Origin: Scatolibacter rhodanostii | GTDB lineage: Bacteria > Bacillota > Clostridia > Oscillospirales > Acutalibacteraceae | Length of the DNA stretch: 64,000 nt | Reading direction: 5' to 3' | Assembly (NCBI RefSeq): GCF_900197595.1 | Contig: NZ_FZLO01000003.1 | Location: forward strand, 1-64,000 | Shown: piece by piece, positions 6,499 through 16,050 of the stretch | How positions within the stretch are numbered: position 1 is the stretch's first letter | Layout of the letters: every line of letters begins with the position of its first letter | The notes under the pieces: model-generated | Told to the model about the DNA's origin: nothing | What the model saw: only the letters and a program-made list of their open reading frames with translations | Database searches by the model: none | Program-made: the position numbers and the translations under genes

Positions 6499-9012
6499 TC
6501 AACGCAGTTTTAAGCCTTTGAAAATTGCTCTGCGAGTAATGGGTTCATCATGCAGTGTGACAACTCCACGCTGAGAATTTGTTACTTCTTTCAGAAAATT
6601 TGGAAAAGACACCTTGCCGCGATTGTTTGCGTTACAATACTCCACGAATGCACCGTAGACTTCTTTACGGTAACTGACAGCATCTGGTTCGAGCAAACAC
6701 TGCTCCTGAATAAAAGCGAGAACCGTGTTATTTTCAATCTTATAGGCTTGCAGCTCTGCTTTGGTGCGCTTGGTTTCGGTAAACTGATAGTGGCTAGCAA
6801 TTAGCCTTTTCAAGCCGTCTATTGCCTAGAGTAAAATGCCGTCACGTTCCAGAGACAGTTTATCCCCAAGCTGGAGGTCGTGCTTGTCGGGAGGCACAGG
6901 CTTACTGAATCGAATGATGATTAGACGGCGGTAAAAGGCTTCGCTTTTGTCACCATAGTTGCGTGGAATGTCGTTGCAAGAATACAAGAATCGGGCAAAT
7001 GGTTTAAAACTGAATGGGTCTTTGTGTTTGCGCTCGCCTGTAATGTAATCTTCACCAGTGACAGCTTTGAACATACCCGCATCGTCAATCTTCTTTGAGG
7101 GTAGGTCGGCAAATATATTTGCCAGTTTTCCGAAGAGCTCTGCTGGCTGGAAACGGTCGGACAGGGATTGAAGCGGTATATTACTGACATTTTCAGCACC
7201 CAGCAGAAACTCTTGTAAACAGGTAAGAATCGTGGATTTACCCACATTCGGTAAACCGCAGAGTAAAAAGCTTTTCTGTGCCTTTGTGATGGGTACAAGA
7301 AAATATCCGAAAATCTCTTGTATTAAGTTGATTTCAGGCGGCTCAAGGGCACTGTTCAGAAATTCCATAAAGCGTGGACATTTTGCCTCAGGGTTATAGT
7401 TTGCTTTCATCTGAACGGTTGAATAATACGCTGGTTCGTGGTCACGAAAAGAATCATCAAGCACATTGTATAAGCCATTTTTGCAGTTGATAATAAAAGG
7501 GTTTGCATTGACTTCCCGAATAGCCTTTCGGATTGTCAGCTGCCATTGACCCTCAACATCGTTGATTTGGTTCATGGTGACATCACGCGGATTGAGGTAA
7601 GTGCGAACAGTGGCTTTTGCATCTTTTTCTGTTCGTGGCTGATAAACGCCAGTTTCATAGAAATAATATTGCTCCGTGCAGTAGAAAGCATGAAATGTTC
7701 CCATCAGATGATTGGCAAGGATACCAGGCATTAAGCGTGGAACACCATTTCTATTAACCTCGTACCACTCGTCTAAGCCTGACTTCCTCTTTTTCACTTC
7801 ATTATGACTGACAAATTTGCTATAAATCTCACGATACAAGGCTATCAATCCACGCACATCACTGGATTTATATTCAAAATGCTTCTTCATGTCATATCGA
7901 ATGAACGGCTCGGCAAGAGAAGGCTCTTGGTTGTAGAGATAATCAGCAATATAGCGATTAGCAAGCTGTAAATCGGCAACCGTATCACCTGACTTTTTGA
8001 TGGAATCCAGCCATTTCTTGAGTTCCACCAGTGTTGCAGGAAAAAAGGCTAACCCGGCTGGAGATTTTGCTTTGCATTTATGTTCATGAGGGCATTTAAA
8101 GTCGCCCTCAAAGATTTTCTTGCAAGTAATCGGCTTTGTTCCAGAAGCGTGAAAATGCTCAATTTTGCTTTGGGTCTGACGAAACGAATACTTGGGGTAC
8201 GGCTTTGAGAGCTTGTGAATGGCTTCTTCACCGCCCTCGAACACAGCCATGTTGGAAATCATAGCGTACCAATCCGGTTCTGGAAGCGTTTTAGCTTTTC
8301 TTTTACAATAGGTGAAAAAAGGGCATTTTCTTCCCATGAGAGATAGCCCTTTTTGCTGTCCACGCTCTTTTATAGCAGATGATTCAGTTCTATTCGAGAA
8401 GCTTTCTTCCTCTGGAATTTCAGGCAGTTCTGCCGAAATCTCTGCTTGTGTATAACGCAGTTCTGGGTTGAATTTGATGCACTGCACCAAAACAGGCTCG
8501 CCCTTGCAGTGATAGAAGCCTGGAATCCGCATAACTCGGCTCTCGTTGATACATTTGGGATCACCAGAAAATTGCTTCACCAATAGCCCTTGAATAGGTC
8601 GGAATTTCTCTACTTTGGCACTGCTTTTCATCAGCCAATAACAGTGGAGGGATTTCTGTGTTTTGACAATAATAGAGGGTTCGATTTTAAACACTTTGAT
8701 TTTTTCAAGCTGTTCTTCAAAAGAGCAATTGTCCATTTCGACAAACTGCGCATTAACCCGGTTAATGGTTTCATCCTCGTGACCGCCGGAATTCACAACA
8801 AAGAAAACGCCTCTGTCAGCCTTGTTATGTCGTTCCAATGTTTCGGTTATATCGGAAAAAGCTTCAAGTAGGCATTCGAGCTTTTGCCCGGCAAAGCTGC
8901 CATCGCCCTTATCTTCAAAAACACGCAAACAAACGCGATCTTCCGGTTCAAAGAAAGCGTGCAGGAAATCTTCTGACGGCACATTGATTGGAGTTAGCGA
9001 ATAGGCACTCAT
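6499..9012 (-). pseudogene. P4/D5-type phage primase-helicase, split by an in-frame TAG
   Basis: The frame from ATG 9012 (GGGAGG upstream) to 6499 gives 837 codons with one in-frame TAG at 6826-6828 (codon 729). The N-terminal half has features of virus-type primases (FVEMDN, HCYWLMK); the C-terminal half is an SF3-type helicase with Walker A GLPNVGKSTIL near residue 590 and the SCNDIP and YRRLIIIRF motifs. After the stop the same frame continues as AIDGLKRLIASHYQF. The stop falls where this family has a conserved tryptophan (G-I-L-x-W-A-x-x-G-L), so TGG to TAG is the simplest change. All catalytic motifs precede the stop, so a truncated protein may still be active. The ribosome binding site overlaps the end of the polymerase gene. 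Confidence 0.85.
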
Positions 9013-9013
9013 G

Positions 9014-10951
9014 TTACACCTCCCATTCGTGGAGTTCACCGAAACGTTTCCCTGCAGCAGCCTCAGCGATAATTGGCACAGAAAATGCTTCAAATGGCTG
9101 TTGTTCCATGCAATTTTTGATGAAATTCACGGTATTTTCAAGCTGTTTTTCAGGAATTTCAAAGACCAATTCATCATGTATTTGTAGAATCGGCATCAAC
9201 CATGGGCGATCAGGCAAGCCTTTTAGAATCCTTGCCATAGAAAGTTTCAGAATATCTGCAGCTGTGCCTTGGATTGGAGTGTTCATCGCTACACGTTCGG
9301 CAAAGGATTTTTTCGCCCAATTTGAGGAGGCGATATCGGGTAGATTGCGCCGTCTGCCAAGCCAAGTTTCAGTGTATCGACGAAACCCAGCACGCTTCTT
9401 GACTTCTTCCTGCCAACGCTCAAGTCTAGGATAGCCGATTTTCAAGTTGCGAATAATGGTTTCACATTCTTCAAGGGAAACGGTCAGCCCTGCCTTGAAT
9501 TTCAAAGTTTTCTGTAATCCCTTTGGGAACAAGCCGAAGAACGTACCGAAATTGCAGTTTTTAGCTATGGTACGGCGTTCCTTGTACTGTGGGTGATTTT
9601 TATCACTGGCTTCTTCAATGGGAATACGATAAATGACGGCGGTTGTGAGTGCGTGAATATCACCGCCGTTTTGGTAAGTTTCGAGCATCCGCTCATCTTT
9701 GCAGTAAAAAGTACCCACACGCAATTCTATTTGAGAAAAGTCTAGTGATAACAGCAACTTACCCTCGGAAGCAACCATGAAATTACGGACGCCGACATCA
9801 TCAGCGCCACTTCTCGGCATATTCTGACAGTTAGGCGAGCGTGAAGCGAATCGTCCTGTTTCAGTTGCAAGAGGCAGTAGATCGGGATGAATCCGACCTG
9901 TGGCTGTGTTAATGTATTTCAAATAGCCGTCTATGTAGGTACTTTTGATTTTCGCCCAATGTCGGTATTCTTGTACATAATCGAATAAGGGTACGAGATT
10001 TGGTTTGTTTTCTGCACACCATTCTTTCAACAGAATAATCGCTTCGTCATCAAGTGCGTTGTTTTCTTTGGCGGTGAGCTTCATTCTGGGAAGTTTCAAT
10101 GTGTCAAAAAGATACTTCTTGAAAGCAGCTGTACTGGCATTTGAGCCAATGTTAATATCACCGATAATGAACTGGATTTCATACTTGAGTTGCCCAAGTT
10201 TTAAATCACATTCCTTTCGCTTTGCAAGCATGAGATTCTTATCAAAGGGTAGTCCGTTGTATCGCATAATGCCAACATAGACGGCGGTTGGTGATTCGAT
10301 TTTCTCCACAATATATCTGTGCTTAGGCAGGAAACGGTCAAACCAGTTGTTCAGCAGATGATACAACCGCAGAGCATAGTCTGCATCGGCACAGGCATAA
10401 CAGACTGTTTTTTCATCTTGTGGGTTGAGTTCATCAAAGTGTTTGCTGCCAACGGTATCCTCATATGAGGGTAGTTGTTCGTTAAAAAACTCTTTTGCTA
10501 GAGTTTTTAGTCCACAGTCACCAAGGGTACGAAATTCTTTCTCATTCTTGTAAATGAGCTGCGCGGCTGCAATGGTATCATAGCACGGTTCTTGTACTAC
10601 AATGCTGCCACCGGGGCTCCCGGCACGAGCGTAGAGAAACTGGCTCTCGAAAGCAAGGTTGTGGGAGATTTTGGTGATGCTAAAATCAGCGAAGAAGTCT
10701 GTAAGCCAAACCCATATCTCCGCTTGATTTTCTGCATTTTCACCTGTTTTATGAACTAGTGGCAGATATACGGCACTGTTTTCAGCAACGGAAAAGCTAA
10801 TGCCAACGATATGCGACTTATGAGCATCGAGTGCTGATTTCTCTTCAACCCTGTATTTTTCATCTGGCGCGGTTTCAAAATCGAAGGCGACAATGGTTGC
10901 GCCAGAGAGGGAGTTCTGTAGGTCTAATAGAGATAGAATAGGTTTGTACAT
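9014..10951 (-). CDS. Phage family A DNA polymerase
   Basis: A complete 645-residue Pol I-type enzyme. The 3'-5' exonuclease domain shows Exo I DFET (24-27), Exo II HNLAFE (97-102) and an Exo III-like YACADADYALRL (185-196). The polymerase domain has motif A LDFSQIELR, motif B RRTIAKNCNFGTFFG and motif C LQIHDELVFE. There is no 5'-3' nuclease domain, as usual in phage enzymes. ATG 10951 lies nine bases after AGGAGG. It would synthesise phage DNA with the primase-helicase encoded immediately downstream (one-base gap, with overlapping Shine-Dalgarno). Unlike the primase and ParB-methyltransferase genes it is intact. Confidence 0.92.
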   Translation of the reverse strand: MYKPILSLLDLQNSLSGATIVAFDFETAPDEKYRVEEKSALDAHKSHIVGISFSVAENSAVYLPLVHKTGENAENQAEIWVWLTDFFADFSITKISHNLAFESQFLYARAGSPGGSIVVQEPCYDTIAAAQLIYKNEKEFRTLGDCGLKTLAKEFFNEQLPSYEDTVGSKHFDELNPQDEKTVCYACADADYALRLYHLLNNWFDRFLPKHRYIVEKIESPTAVYVGIMRYNGLPFDKNLMLAKRKECDLKLGQLKYEIQFIIGDINIGSNASTAAFKKYLFDTLKLPRMKLTAKENNALDDEAIILLKEWCAENKPNLVPLFDYVQEYRHWAKIKSTYIDGYLKYINTATGRIHPDLLPLATETGRFASRSPNCQNMPRSGADDVGVRNFMVASEGKLLLSLDFSQIELRVGTFYCKDERMLETYQNGGDIHALTTAVIYRIPIEEASDKNHPQYKERRTIAKNCNFGTFFGLFPKGLQKTLKFKAGLTVSLEECETIIRNLKIGYPRLERWQEEVKKRAGFRRYTETWLGRRRNLPDIASSNWAKKSFAERVAMNTPIQGTAADILKLSMARILKGLPDRPWLMPILQIHDELVFEIPEKQLENTVNFIKNCMEQQPFEAFSVPIIAEAAAGKRFGELHEWEV

Positions 10952-11377
10952 TGCATGAGTCCTCCTTGTCATTATGCTAACTATATCTATATGACAAAAA
11001 AGGATCAGTTAAATATTGTCCAGATAAAAAGATATGGAATACAGAAATATTTATGATACATTTGTAAACAATCAGCTTAATTCTTTTAAGATTTTATGCT
11101 ATAATAACAAAAAAGACGACAAAAAGGTGGATGCAATCGTAGTAGTTTGCTATAAGAAATGATGGAAACAAGTGTATTTGTACGGATAATCTAGATGTGC
11201 TGAAAATGATAGCAAGTTGTATAAAGCTTGTCAAAGGAGTTTGTACAGCACACTATCCGTTAGCGATTAAGCAGCCATATTCCACTCAGAGTAGACTAAA
11301 TCCAACAGGCTGTGGGTTGTACTCATTTATCAAAACAACTATAATAAAGATATAACAGACTGCAACTTGGAGGGTAT
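10952..11377. other. 426-base gene-free junction between phage module and cargo array
   Basis: This divergent intergenic stretch separates the minus-strand polymerase from the plus-strand XRE gene. A TATAAT-like element near 11100 and ACTATAATAAAG before 11350 are candidate promoter parts. GGAGG precedes the XRE start. I see no open frame, RNA gene or clear repeat. Confidence 0.5.
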
Positions 11378-12055
11378 ATGGATACAGTTAAAATTGGTGC
11401 ATACATAGCACTATGTAGAAAAACACACGGCATGACTCAACAACAATTAGCCGATGAACTTGGTATTACCAATAAAGCGGTATCAAAATGGGAAACCGGA
11501 CAAGGGATGCCTGATGTCACAATACTGCCAGTATTGGCTAGTATATTGAGCACAAGCGTAGATGATTTGCTGTCCGGTGAAAAAACGATTAATGAAAAAA
11601 CAATAGATAGCGAAATCATCAAAAATGTCAAGAACAATATTATCGACGGTGAAAATAGGCGATTTTATGTCGCAAAAACAATTGCAAAACTCAGTCTATT
11701 TTTTGCGATTCTGGGACTAGTGTTGCCCTATTTTATATGGCTTGAAACCGAAAATTATATGGGTATACTCTTTGGTAGTTGGTTAGAGATATGTAGTTGC
11801 GTTGTATTTTTTGCAGGATATGGTTATGCTAAAAATGGCATAAAACAAAATCAGTTAGTTGATGAATTAAAGCAATTCAAGATAAAGTGGTTACGCATTT
11901 CATTTGTGGGTTGGTTACCATTGCCATCATATTTAGTGATATCACTCATCTGCGATGTATTCAGTGCGCAATTTGCGTTAAAACTCACTTTATCGTTTGT
12001 GCTTACACTCAGCTTATACTTTGGGCTCATATACTGGAAAAGAGCGTCTAAATGA
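11378..12055 (+). CDS. XRE-family regulator with membrane-spanning C-terminus
   Basis: A 225-residue protein. Residues 1-70 are a helix-turn-helix of the XRE/Cro type (KTHGMTQQQLADELGITN, then KAVSKWETGQGMPDV and a LPVLASILSTSVDDLLSGE end). A linker leads to about four hydrophobic segments (for example FFAILGLVLPYFIWL and LTLSFVLTLSLYFGLIYW). So it is probably a membrane-anchored regulator that senses the envelope or a partner in the membrane. GGAGGGTAT precedes the ATG. Its stop overlaps the start of the CPBP protease gene, so the two are likely co-translated and may work as a regulator-protease pair. The target promoter is unknown. Confidence 0.85.
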   Translation: MDTVKIGAYIALCRKTHGMTQQQLADELGITNKAVSKWETGQGMPDVTILPVLASILSTSVDDLLSGEKTINEKTIDSEIIKNVKNNIIDGENRRFYVAKTIAKLSLFFAILGLVLPYFIWLETENYMGILFGSWLEICSCVVFFAGYGYAKNGIKQNQLVDELKQFKIKWLRISFVGWLPLPSYLVISLICDVFSAQFALKLTLSFVLTLSLYFGLIYWKRASK

Positions 12056-12672
12056 CGATGATACAAGATTTTATTTCGGCTATTTTTTATGGTGTACTAC
12101 AACTTCTCCTATTTGCCTTGATTCCATTGACATGGTGGTTGTTCACGGCGAGAAAAAACCACAGTTTTTTTGTCTGGATAGGGTTACATAAAACATCTGT
12201 GAAAAGCAAAGCCCGATTATTTATTGCCATCAGCATTTTTGTTATTATTATGAGCACTATGTTCTCGGTCATTATCCCGCTTTTATTGGGAAATGTGGAA
12301 AATGCAACGACTCAAAAAGTTGGAAAGGGTATAACGGCAATACCAAGCATAATAGTATACAGCTATATACAAACTGGGTTATCAGAGGAAGTGTTTTTCC
12401 GTGGCTTTATCGGTAAGCGTTTGATGAGTAAACTTGGCTTTATTTGGGGTAACACTTCACAAGCATTTATTTTTGGTGCAATCCATAGCTTATTTTACAT
12501 AACACAGATAGCGCTTTGGCGGTGCTTAGGATTTGGTTTGCTGGTATTTATAATGGCATGGGTTCAAGGATATCTCAATGAAAAAGTTGGAAAAGGCTCT
12601 ATTGTACCAAGCATACTTTGTCATGGAACAATGAATGCTTTAAGCGGCATCGTTGCAACTATAAACGCATAG
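12052..12672 (+). CDS. CPBP-family intramembrane metalloprotease
   Basis: A 206-residue polytopic membrane protein with the three CPBP (Abi/Rce1) motifs: SEEVFFRGFIG (glutamate pair and arginine), FIFGAIHSLFY (histidine) and CHGTMNALSG (histidine/asparagine). These residues bind the metal in Rce1-like proteases. Members cleave CAAX-like peptides, process bacteriocins or give self-immunity. The start overlaps the XRE stop (ATGA); a second ATG at 12058 is possible. Coupling to a membrane-bound regulator suggests regulated proteolysis, which is inference. Confidence 0.85.
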   Translation: MTMIQDFISAIFYGVLQLLLFALIPLTWWLFTARKNHSFFVWIGLHKTSVKSKARLFIAISIFVIIMSTMFSVIIPLLLGNVENATTQKVGKGITAIPSIIVYSYIQTGLSEEVFFRGFIGKRLMSKLGFIWGNTSQAFIFGAIHSLFYITQIALWRCLGFGLLVFIMAWVQGYLNEKVGKGSIVPSILCHGTMNALSGIVATINA

Positions 12673-12955
12673 ATCTAACCTGTTCTGAGAAGAAAGCACG
12701 GAACAGCAGCAGTATCTATCCCCCTGTTATGTACCCTTATCGTCTTCTTGCACATTACGTCCTATGTGAGTATAACACTATTTGGTATGACTTGCATTTT
12801 TCGAATAGAATTGAGGGTAAAAAAACGAAAAGTTAGTAAAACCAAAACGGTTTATGAGACCATAATAGATGGCTATTACGGTCTTAATTGAATCAATATA
12901 GAAAATAACAAGTATCGGCGTTTTAAATAAATTATCAAAAAAACCATTGAATTCA

Positions 12956-13000
12956 TTGACAAAAGTGTCCGAGTTTTGATATAATGAATATATATTCATT
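12956..13000 (+). promoter_or_regulatory. Promoter and palindromic operator of the TetR-methyltransferase-EFR1 operon
   Basis: TTGACA (12956-12961) and TATAAT (12980-12985) are 18 bases apart. An 18-bp perfect palindrome, AATGAATAT-ATATTCATT (12983-13000), overlaps the -10 element and the probable transcription start, 17 bases before the TetR start codon. This is the expected position for autorepression by the TetR protein. The rest of the gene-free stretch 12673-12955 shows nothing I can name. Confidence 0.82.
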
Positions 13001-13017
13001 GAATAGAGGTTCAACAA

Positions 13018-13593
13018 ATGGGAATAAGAAATGAACAAAGAGAAGCAAGGTACTGGGAGATTCTTTCTGTTGCGCTCGATTTATTTATAACAAAAGGATA
13101 TTCGGGGACAAAAGTTGCGGACATTGCCACAGCGGTTGGCATGAGTACAGGACTTTTATTTCATTACTTTAGATCGAAAGAATCACTTTATGAGGAACTT
13201 ATCAAGCTTGGAATTTCCAGTTCGACGAATACTTTTCCTAAAGAAAATGACGACCCCTTGCGTTATTTAGAAGAAACTGCCAAGCAAATATTTACTAGTT
13301 TGGAGGAACAACCTTTTGCAGCTAAAATGTTTGTGTTGATGGGGCAAGCGTACTATTCAGGGGTTTCCTCCTATGCCGATGAATTAAAATTAATGGAAGT
13401 GGATATGTACACTTCCACTGTTGCCCTAATGAAAAAGGGACAAGAACGAGGTGTCATTCGTGAGGGCGACCCATATGCCCTAAGCATTGCGTATTGGAGT
13501 TCGATTCAAGGCATTTGCGAACAAATGGCGGTATTGCCAGATGCCCCTTGCCCTAAAGGTAAATGGATTGCTGATATGTTTCACAAGTCGTAA
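13018..13593 (+). CDS. TetR-family transcriptional regulator
   Basis: A 191-residue regulator. The N-terminal HTH of about 50 residues is typical (ILSVALDLFITKGYSGTKV, ADIATAVGMSTGLLFHYFR, SKESLYEEL). The C-terminal helical domain binds an unknown ligand. A perfect palindrome over its own -10 region suggests that it represses the operon it heads, which continues with a methyltransferase (43 bases on) and an EFR1-type ferredoxin protein. The ligand is probably a toxic small molecule, since downstream genes could modify or reduce it; that is inference. Confidence 0.9.
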   Translation: MGIRNEQREARYWEILSVALDLFITKGYSGTKVADIATAVGMSTGLLFHYFRSKESLYEELIKLGISSSTNTFPKENDDPLRYLEETAKQIFTSLEEQPFAAKMFVLMGQAYYSGVSSYADELKLMEVDMYTSTVALMKKGQERGVIREGDPYALSIAYWSSIQGICEQMAVLPDAPCPKGKWIADMFHKS

Positions 13594-13635
13594 TCAAAAT
13601 CGAATTTTACTGACTACTTTTAAGGATAAATAGCT

Positions 13636-14466
13636 ATGTATAATAACATTTTTAAGCACTTGGAACGTCCAACGCTCTATAAGCAAAATGATGAGATCTT
13701 TTGGAATGATGAACATATTTCAAAACACATGCTTGCAGCCCACCTTAACCCTGATTTTGACGGTGCAAGCCGAAAATTATGCTTTATTGACCAGTCTGTA
13801 AAATGGATATCAGAAATTATACCGTTTTATGACTATCCCCGATTATTGGACATAGGTTGTGGTCCGGGGTTATACGCTGAGCGGTTTTGTAAAACCGGTT
13901 ATAAAGTAACGGGAATTGATTTTTCAAAACGCTCAATTGAATATGCTAAGAATTCTGCGAATAAGCAAGGTTTAGATATTACTTATGTTTATCAAGACTA
14001 TCTGAAAATGGATTACAGCAATGTTTTTGATTTAGCCACCTTTATTTATTGCGATTACGGTGCTCTGTCAACCGAAAACAGAGCAATTATTCTACGGAAA
14101 ATATACCATAGTCTAAAAGTTGGCGGAAAACTCGTATTGGATGTATTTTCTATGGTGAAATACGACGATTTTGAAGAAATGAAAACTTGGAACATTCATG
14201 AGAATGGCGGATTTTGGAGCGCAAAAAGATATCTGTCATTAAAAGCACACTACAAGTATTCTGACAATGTGACACTGGAACAAACAGCTGTTATCACCGA
14301 CAGTGAAATCAAAGAATACTGCATATGGAATTCTTGCTTTACGTTAAAAACCCTAATGAGAGAGGCAAATGAAGCAGGATTTCACAAATTTGCAGCATTC
14401 AGTGATGTAACCGGAAAAGCTTATACGGAAAACAGCCACACGATTGCAGTTGTTTTAGAGAAATAG
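13636..14466 (+). CDS. Class I SAM-dependent methyltransferase (paralogue of 2789-3619)
   Basis: A 276-residue methyltransferase with motif I LLDIGCGPGLYAERF near residue 74, GIDFSKRSIEYA, and TFIYCDYGALS. It has the same length and the same landmark segments as the gene at 2789-3619, and visual comparison suggests well over 40 percent identity, so both are one family, likely small-molecule methyltransferases. The gene follows a TetR regulator and precedes a ferredoxin-domain protein in one operon. Unlike its paralogue it has no leader-peptide structure; regulation is by the TetR operator. The substrate is unknown. Confidence 0.87.
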   Translation: MYNNIFKHLERPTLYKQNDEIFWNDEHISKHMLAAHLNPDFDGASRKLCFIDQSVKWISEIIPFYDYPRLLDIGCGPGLYAERFCKTGYKVTGIDFSKRSIEYAKNSANKQGLDITYVYQDYLKMDYSNVFDLATFIYCDYGALSTENRAIILRKIYHSLKVGGKLVLDVFSMVKYDDFEEMKTWNIHENGGFWSAKRYLSLKAHYKYSDNVTLEQTAVITDSEIKEYCIWNSCFTLKTLMREANEAGFHKFAAFSDVTGKAYTENSHTIAVVLEK

Positions 14467-14510
14467 TAATTAGGGATTTTCCATTGAGTCTAAAAAATAG
14501 AGTTGATGTG

Positions 14511-15410
14511 ATGAATATTTATTCCAACATAAAGATTGCGTACTATTCCGGAACAGGCGGCACAGAATTAGCGGCGAAAACACTGCAAAATACAATTATA
14601 AAAGCAGGTTGCGTTTGTACATTAGAGCGTATTGCTTTTGATATGAAAACGAGCGACAGAAAGTTTGATTTACTCATTTTGCTTTTTCCAGTCCATGCAT
14701 TTAATGCACCGCACGCTGTTTATCAGTGGCTTGACGGCTTGGAAACAATACGAAATGTCAATGCAGCCGTCATTTCTGTTTCAGGCGCAGGTGAAGTTTG
14801 CCCCAACACAGCTTGCCGTGTTGGAAGCATGAAACGACTTTGCAAAAAAGGCTATCATGTTGTATATGAACGTATGCTTGTCATGCCATCAAATTGGGTA
14901 TCACTCCCGCCAAATCCCCTGCCATATTTACTGATTAAGGCACTGCCAATTGCTATTGAACAGATTTCACACGACATATTATCAGGCATTATAAAAAAAT
15001 CCTCACCGCTATGGATAGATCGACTTTTTTCAAAGCTCGGAAAGCTTGAAACAGCAGGTGGGCATTATTTTGGGAAACGCATAAAGGTACTAGAAAACTG
15101 CACTAAATGTGGTTGGTGTGTCAAAAATTGTCCGTCTGGTAATATTGTTCTGCAAAACGGAATGCCGACTTTTAGCGATAAGTGCCATTTCTGCCTAAAA
15201 TGCATCTACGGCTGCACAAGTAAAGCTTTACAGCCGGGAACCTGTAAATTTGTTGTCATTCCAGAGGGGTATTGTTTACAACACATCGCACAACGACCTC
15301 CGCAAAACTCTCAGTTACCTATGAAAGATTTAAAGGTTGGGTTCTTCTGGTCTGGGGTTAAGAAATATCTATTGTCACTGAACACTCATCAACATGATGG
15401 TTCAAAGTAA
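14511..15410 (+). CDS. EFR1-family flavodoxin/ferredoxin protein
   Basis: A 299-residue protein: an N-terminal flavodoxin-like domain (IAYYSGTGGTELAAKTLQ, FPVHAFNAPHAV) and a C-terminal 2[4Fe-4S] ferredoxin domain (CTKCGWCVKNCPSG and CHFCLKCIYGC). Such EFR1 proteins move electrons, but the physiological partner is usually unknown. The start at ATG 14511 is chosen over a TTG nine codons earlier because it aligns with the beginning of the flavodoxin fold. The frame lies 45 bases after the methyltransferase and ends the TetR-led operon. Reduction plus methylation of one compound is a plausible but unproven theme. Confidence 0.85.
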   Translation: MNIYSNIKIAYYSGTGGTELAAKTLQNTIIKAGCVCTLERIAFDMKTSDRKFDLLILLFPVHAFNAPHAVYQWLDGLETIRNVNAAVISVSGAGEVCPNTACRVGSMKRLCKKGYHVVYERMLVMPSNWVSLPPNPLPYLLIKALPIAIEQISHDILSGIIKKSSPLWIDRLFSKLGKLETAGGHYFGKRIKVLENCTKCGWCVKNCPSGNIVLQNGMPTFSDKCHFCLKCIYGCTSKALQPGTCKFVVIPEGYCLQHIAQRPPQNSQLPMKDLKVGFFWSGVKKYLLSLNTHQHDGSK

Positions 15411-15492
15411 CCTGTGTAGGAGAATTCAAAATGAAACCCTTTGAAATTGCGTAATTAATATGCGCTTTTATTAAATTATTGGAGGTATAGCT

Positions 15493-15969
15493 ATGAATTT
15501 CCGAGTTATCTCACTGCCATCCTTTAAGGCTGTTTCGTCTGGATTGGACAAAAATTTTGACTTTTCAGAAAATGGTGTTTTAGGAAAGTTCAATGCATAT
15601 TTCTCAAAAATTAAACCACAGCCAGCGGATAACTTTTCGCCAAGAGATTATCTATACTTTGACGAACAGCAAGGCGGTATGGTCTGGATTTATGCGCTGA
15701 CGGATTATGTCGACACAGAGGATTTTGAAACCTTTGATTTTGACGGTGGCTTGTACATTACATATCACTACAAGGACGGCGATCACGAGGGAAATGACTG
15801 TTTATACAAAGAAGTGCTTAAATGGGTTGGAAAATCCGAACTATTTGAGCTAGACAAGCGAGAAAATCACTATTCTATGGGGCATATTATTACGCCGCAA
15901 GAAGTAATTAAGGCACAAGGTTTTGCACAAATGGAGGCATTTGTACCTGTGAGGCTAAAAACCGAATAA
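15493..15969 (+). CDS. Stand-alone GyrI-like small-molecule-binding protein
   Basis: A 158-residue protein of the GyrI-like/AraC effector-binding fold with no DNA-binding domain. Visible parts are the opening NFRVISLPSFKAVSSG, a YLYFDEQQGGMVWIYALTD strand pair, FDFDGGLYITYHY and a C-terminal QMEAFVPVRLK strand. The family binds hydrophobic or cationic drugs, or inhibits or shields gyrase. TTGGAGGTATAGCT precedes the ATG. A close paralogue (156 residues) lies at 28739-29209 on the other side of the recombinase. The effector domain of the AraC regulator at 25022 could make a 157-residue protein of the same size from an internal start. Confidence 0.85.
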   Translation: MNFRVISLPSFKAVSSGLDKNFDFSENGVLGKFNAYFSKIKPQPADNFSPRDYLYFDEQQGGMVWIYALTDYVDTEDFETFDFDGGLYITYHYKDGDHEGNDCLYKEVLKWVGKSELFELDKRENHYSMGHIITPQEVIKAQGFAQMEAFVPVRLKTE

Positions 15970-16050
15970 TGAAACTATCAAAAGCTTGCAATTATTTAGG
16001 CACTACTCTTAAATCATAACACAGAAAATATATAGTTGGGGAGTATTACC

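Noticed and set aside
3716-9012. General stop-codon recoding in the phage module, because TAA and TAG occur in frame
   Set aside because: Two different stop codons are affected, each once, while other module genes end normally with TAA or TAG (HNH ends in TAG). Independent point mutations explain this better.
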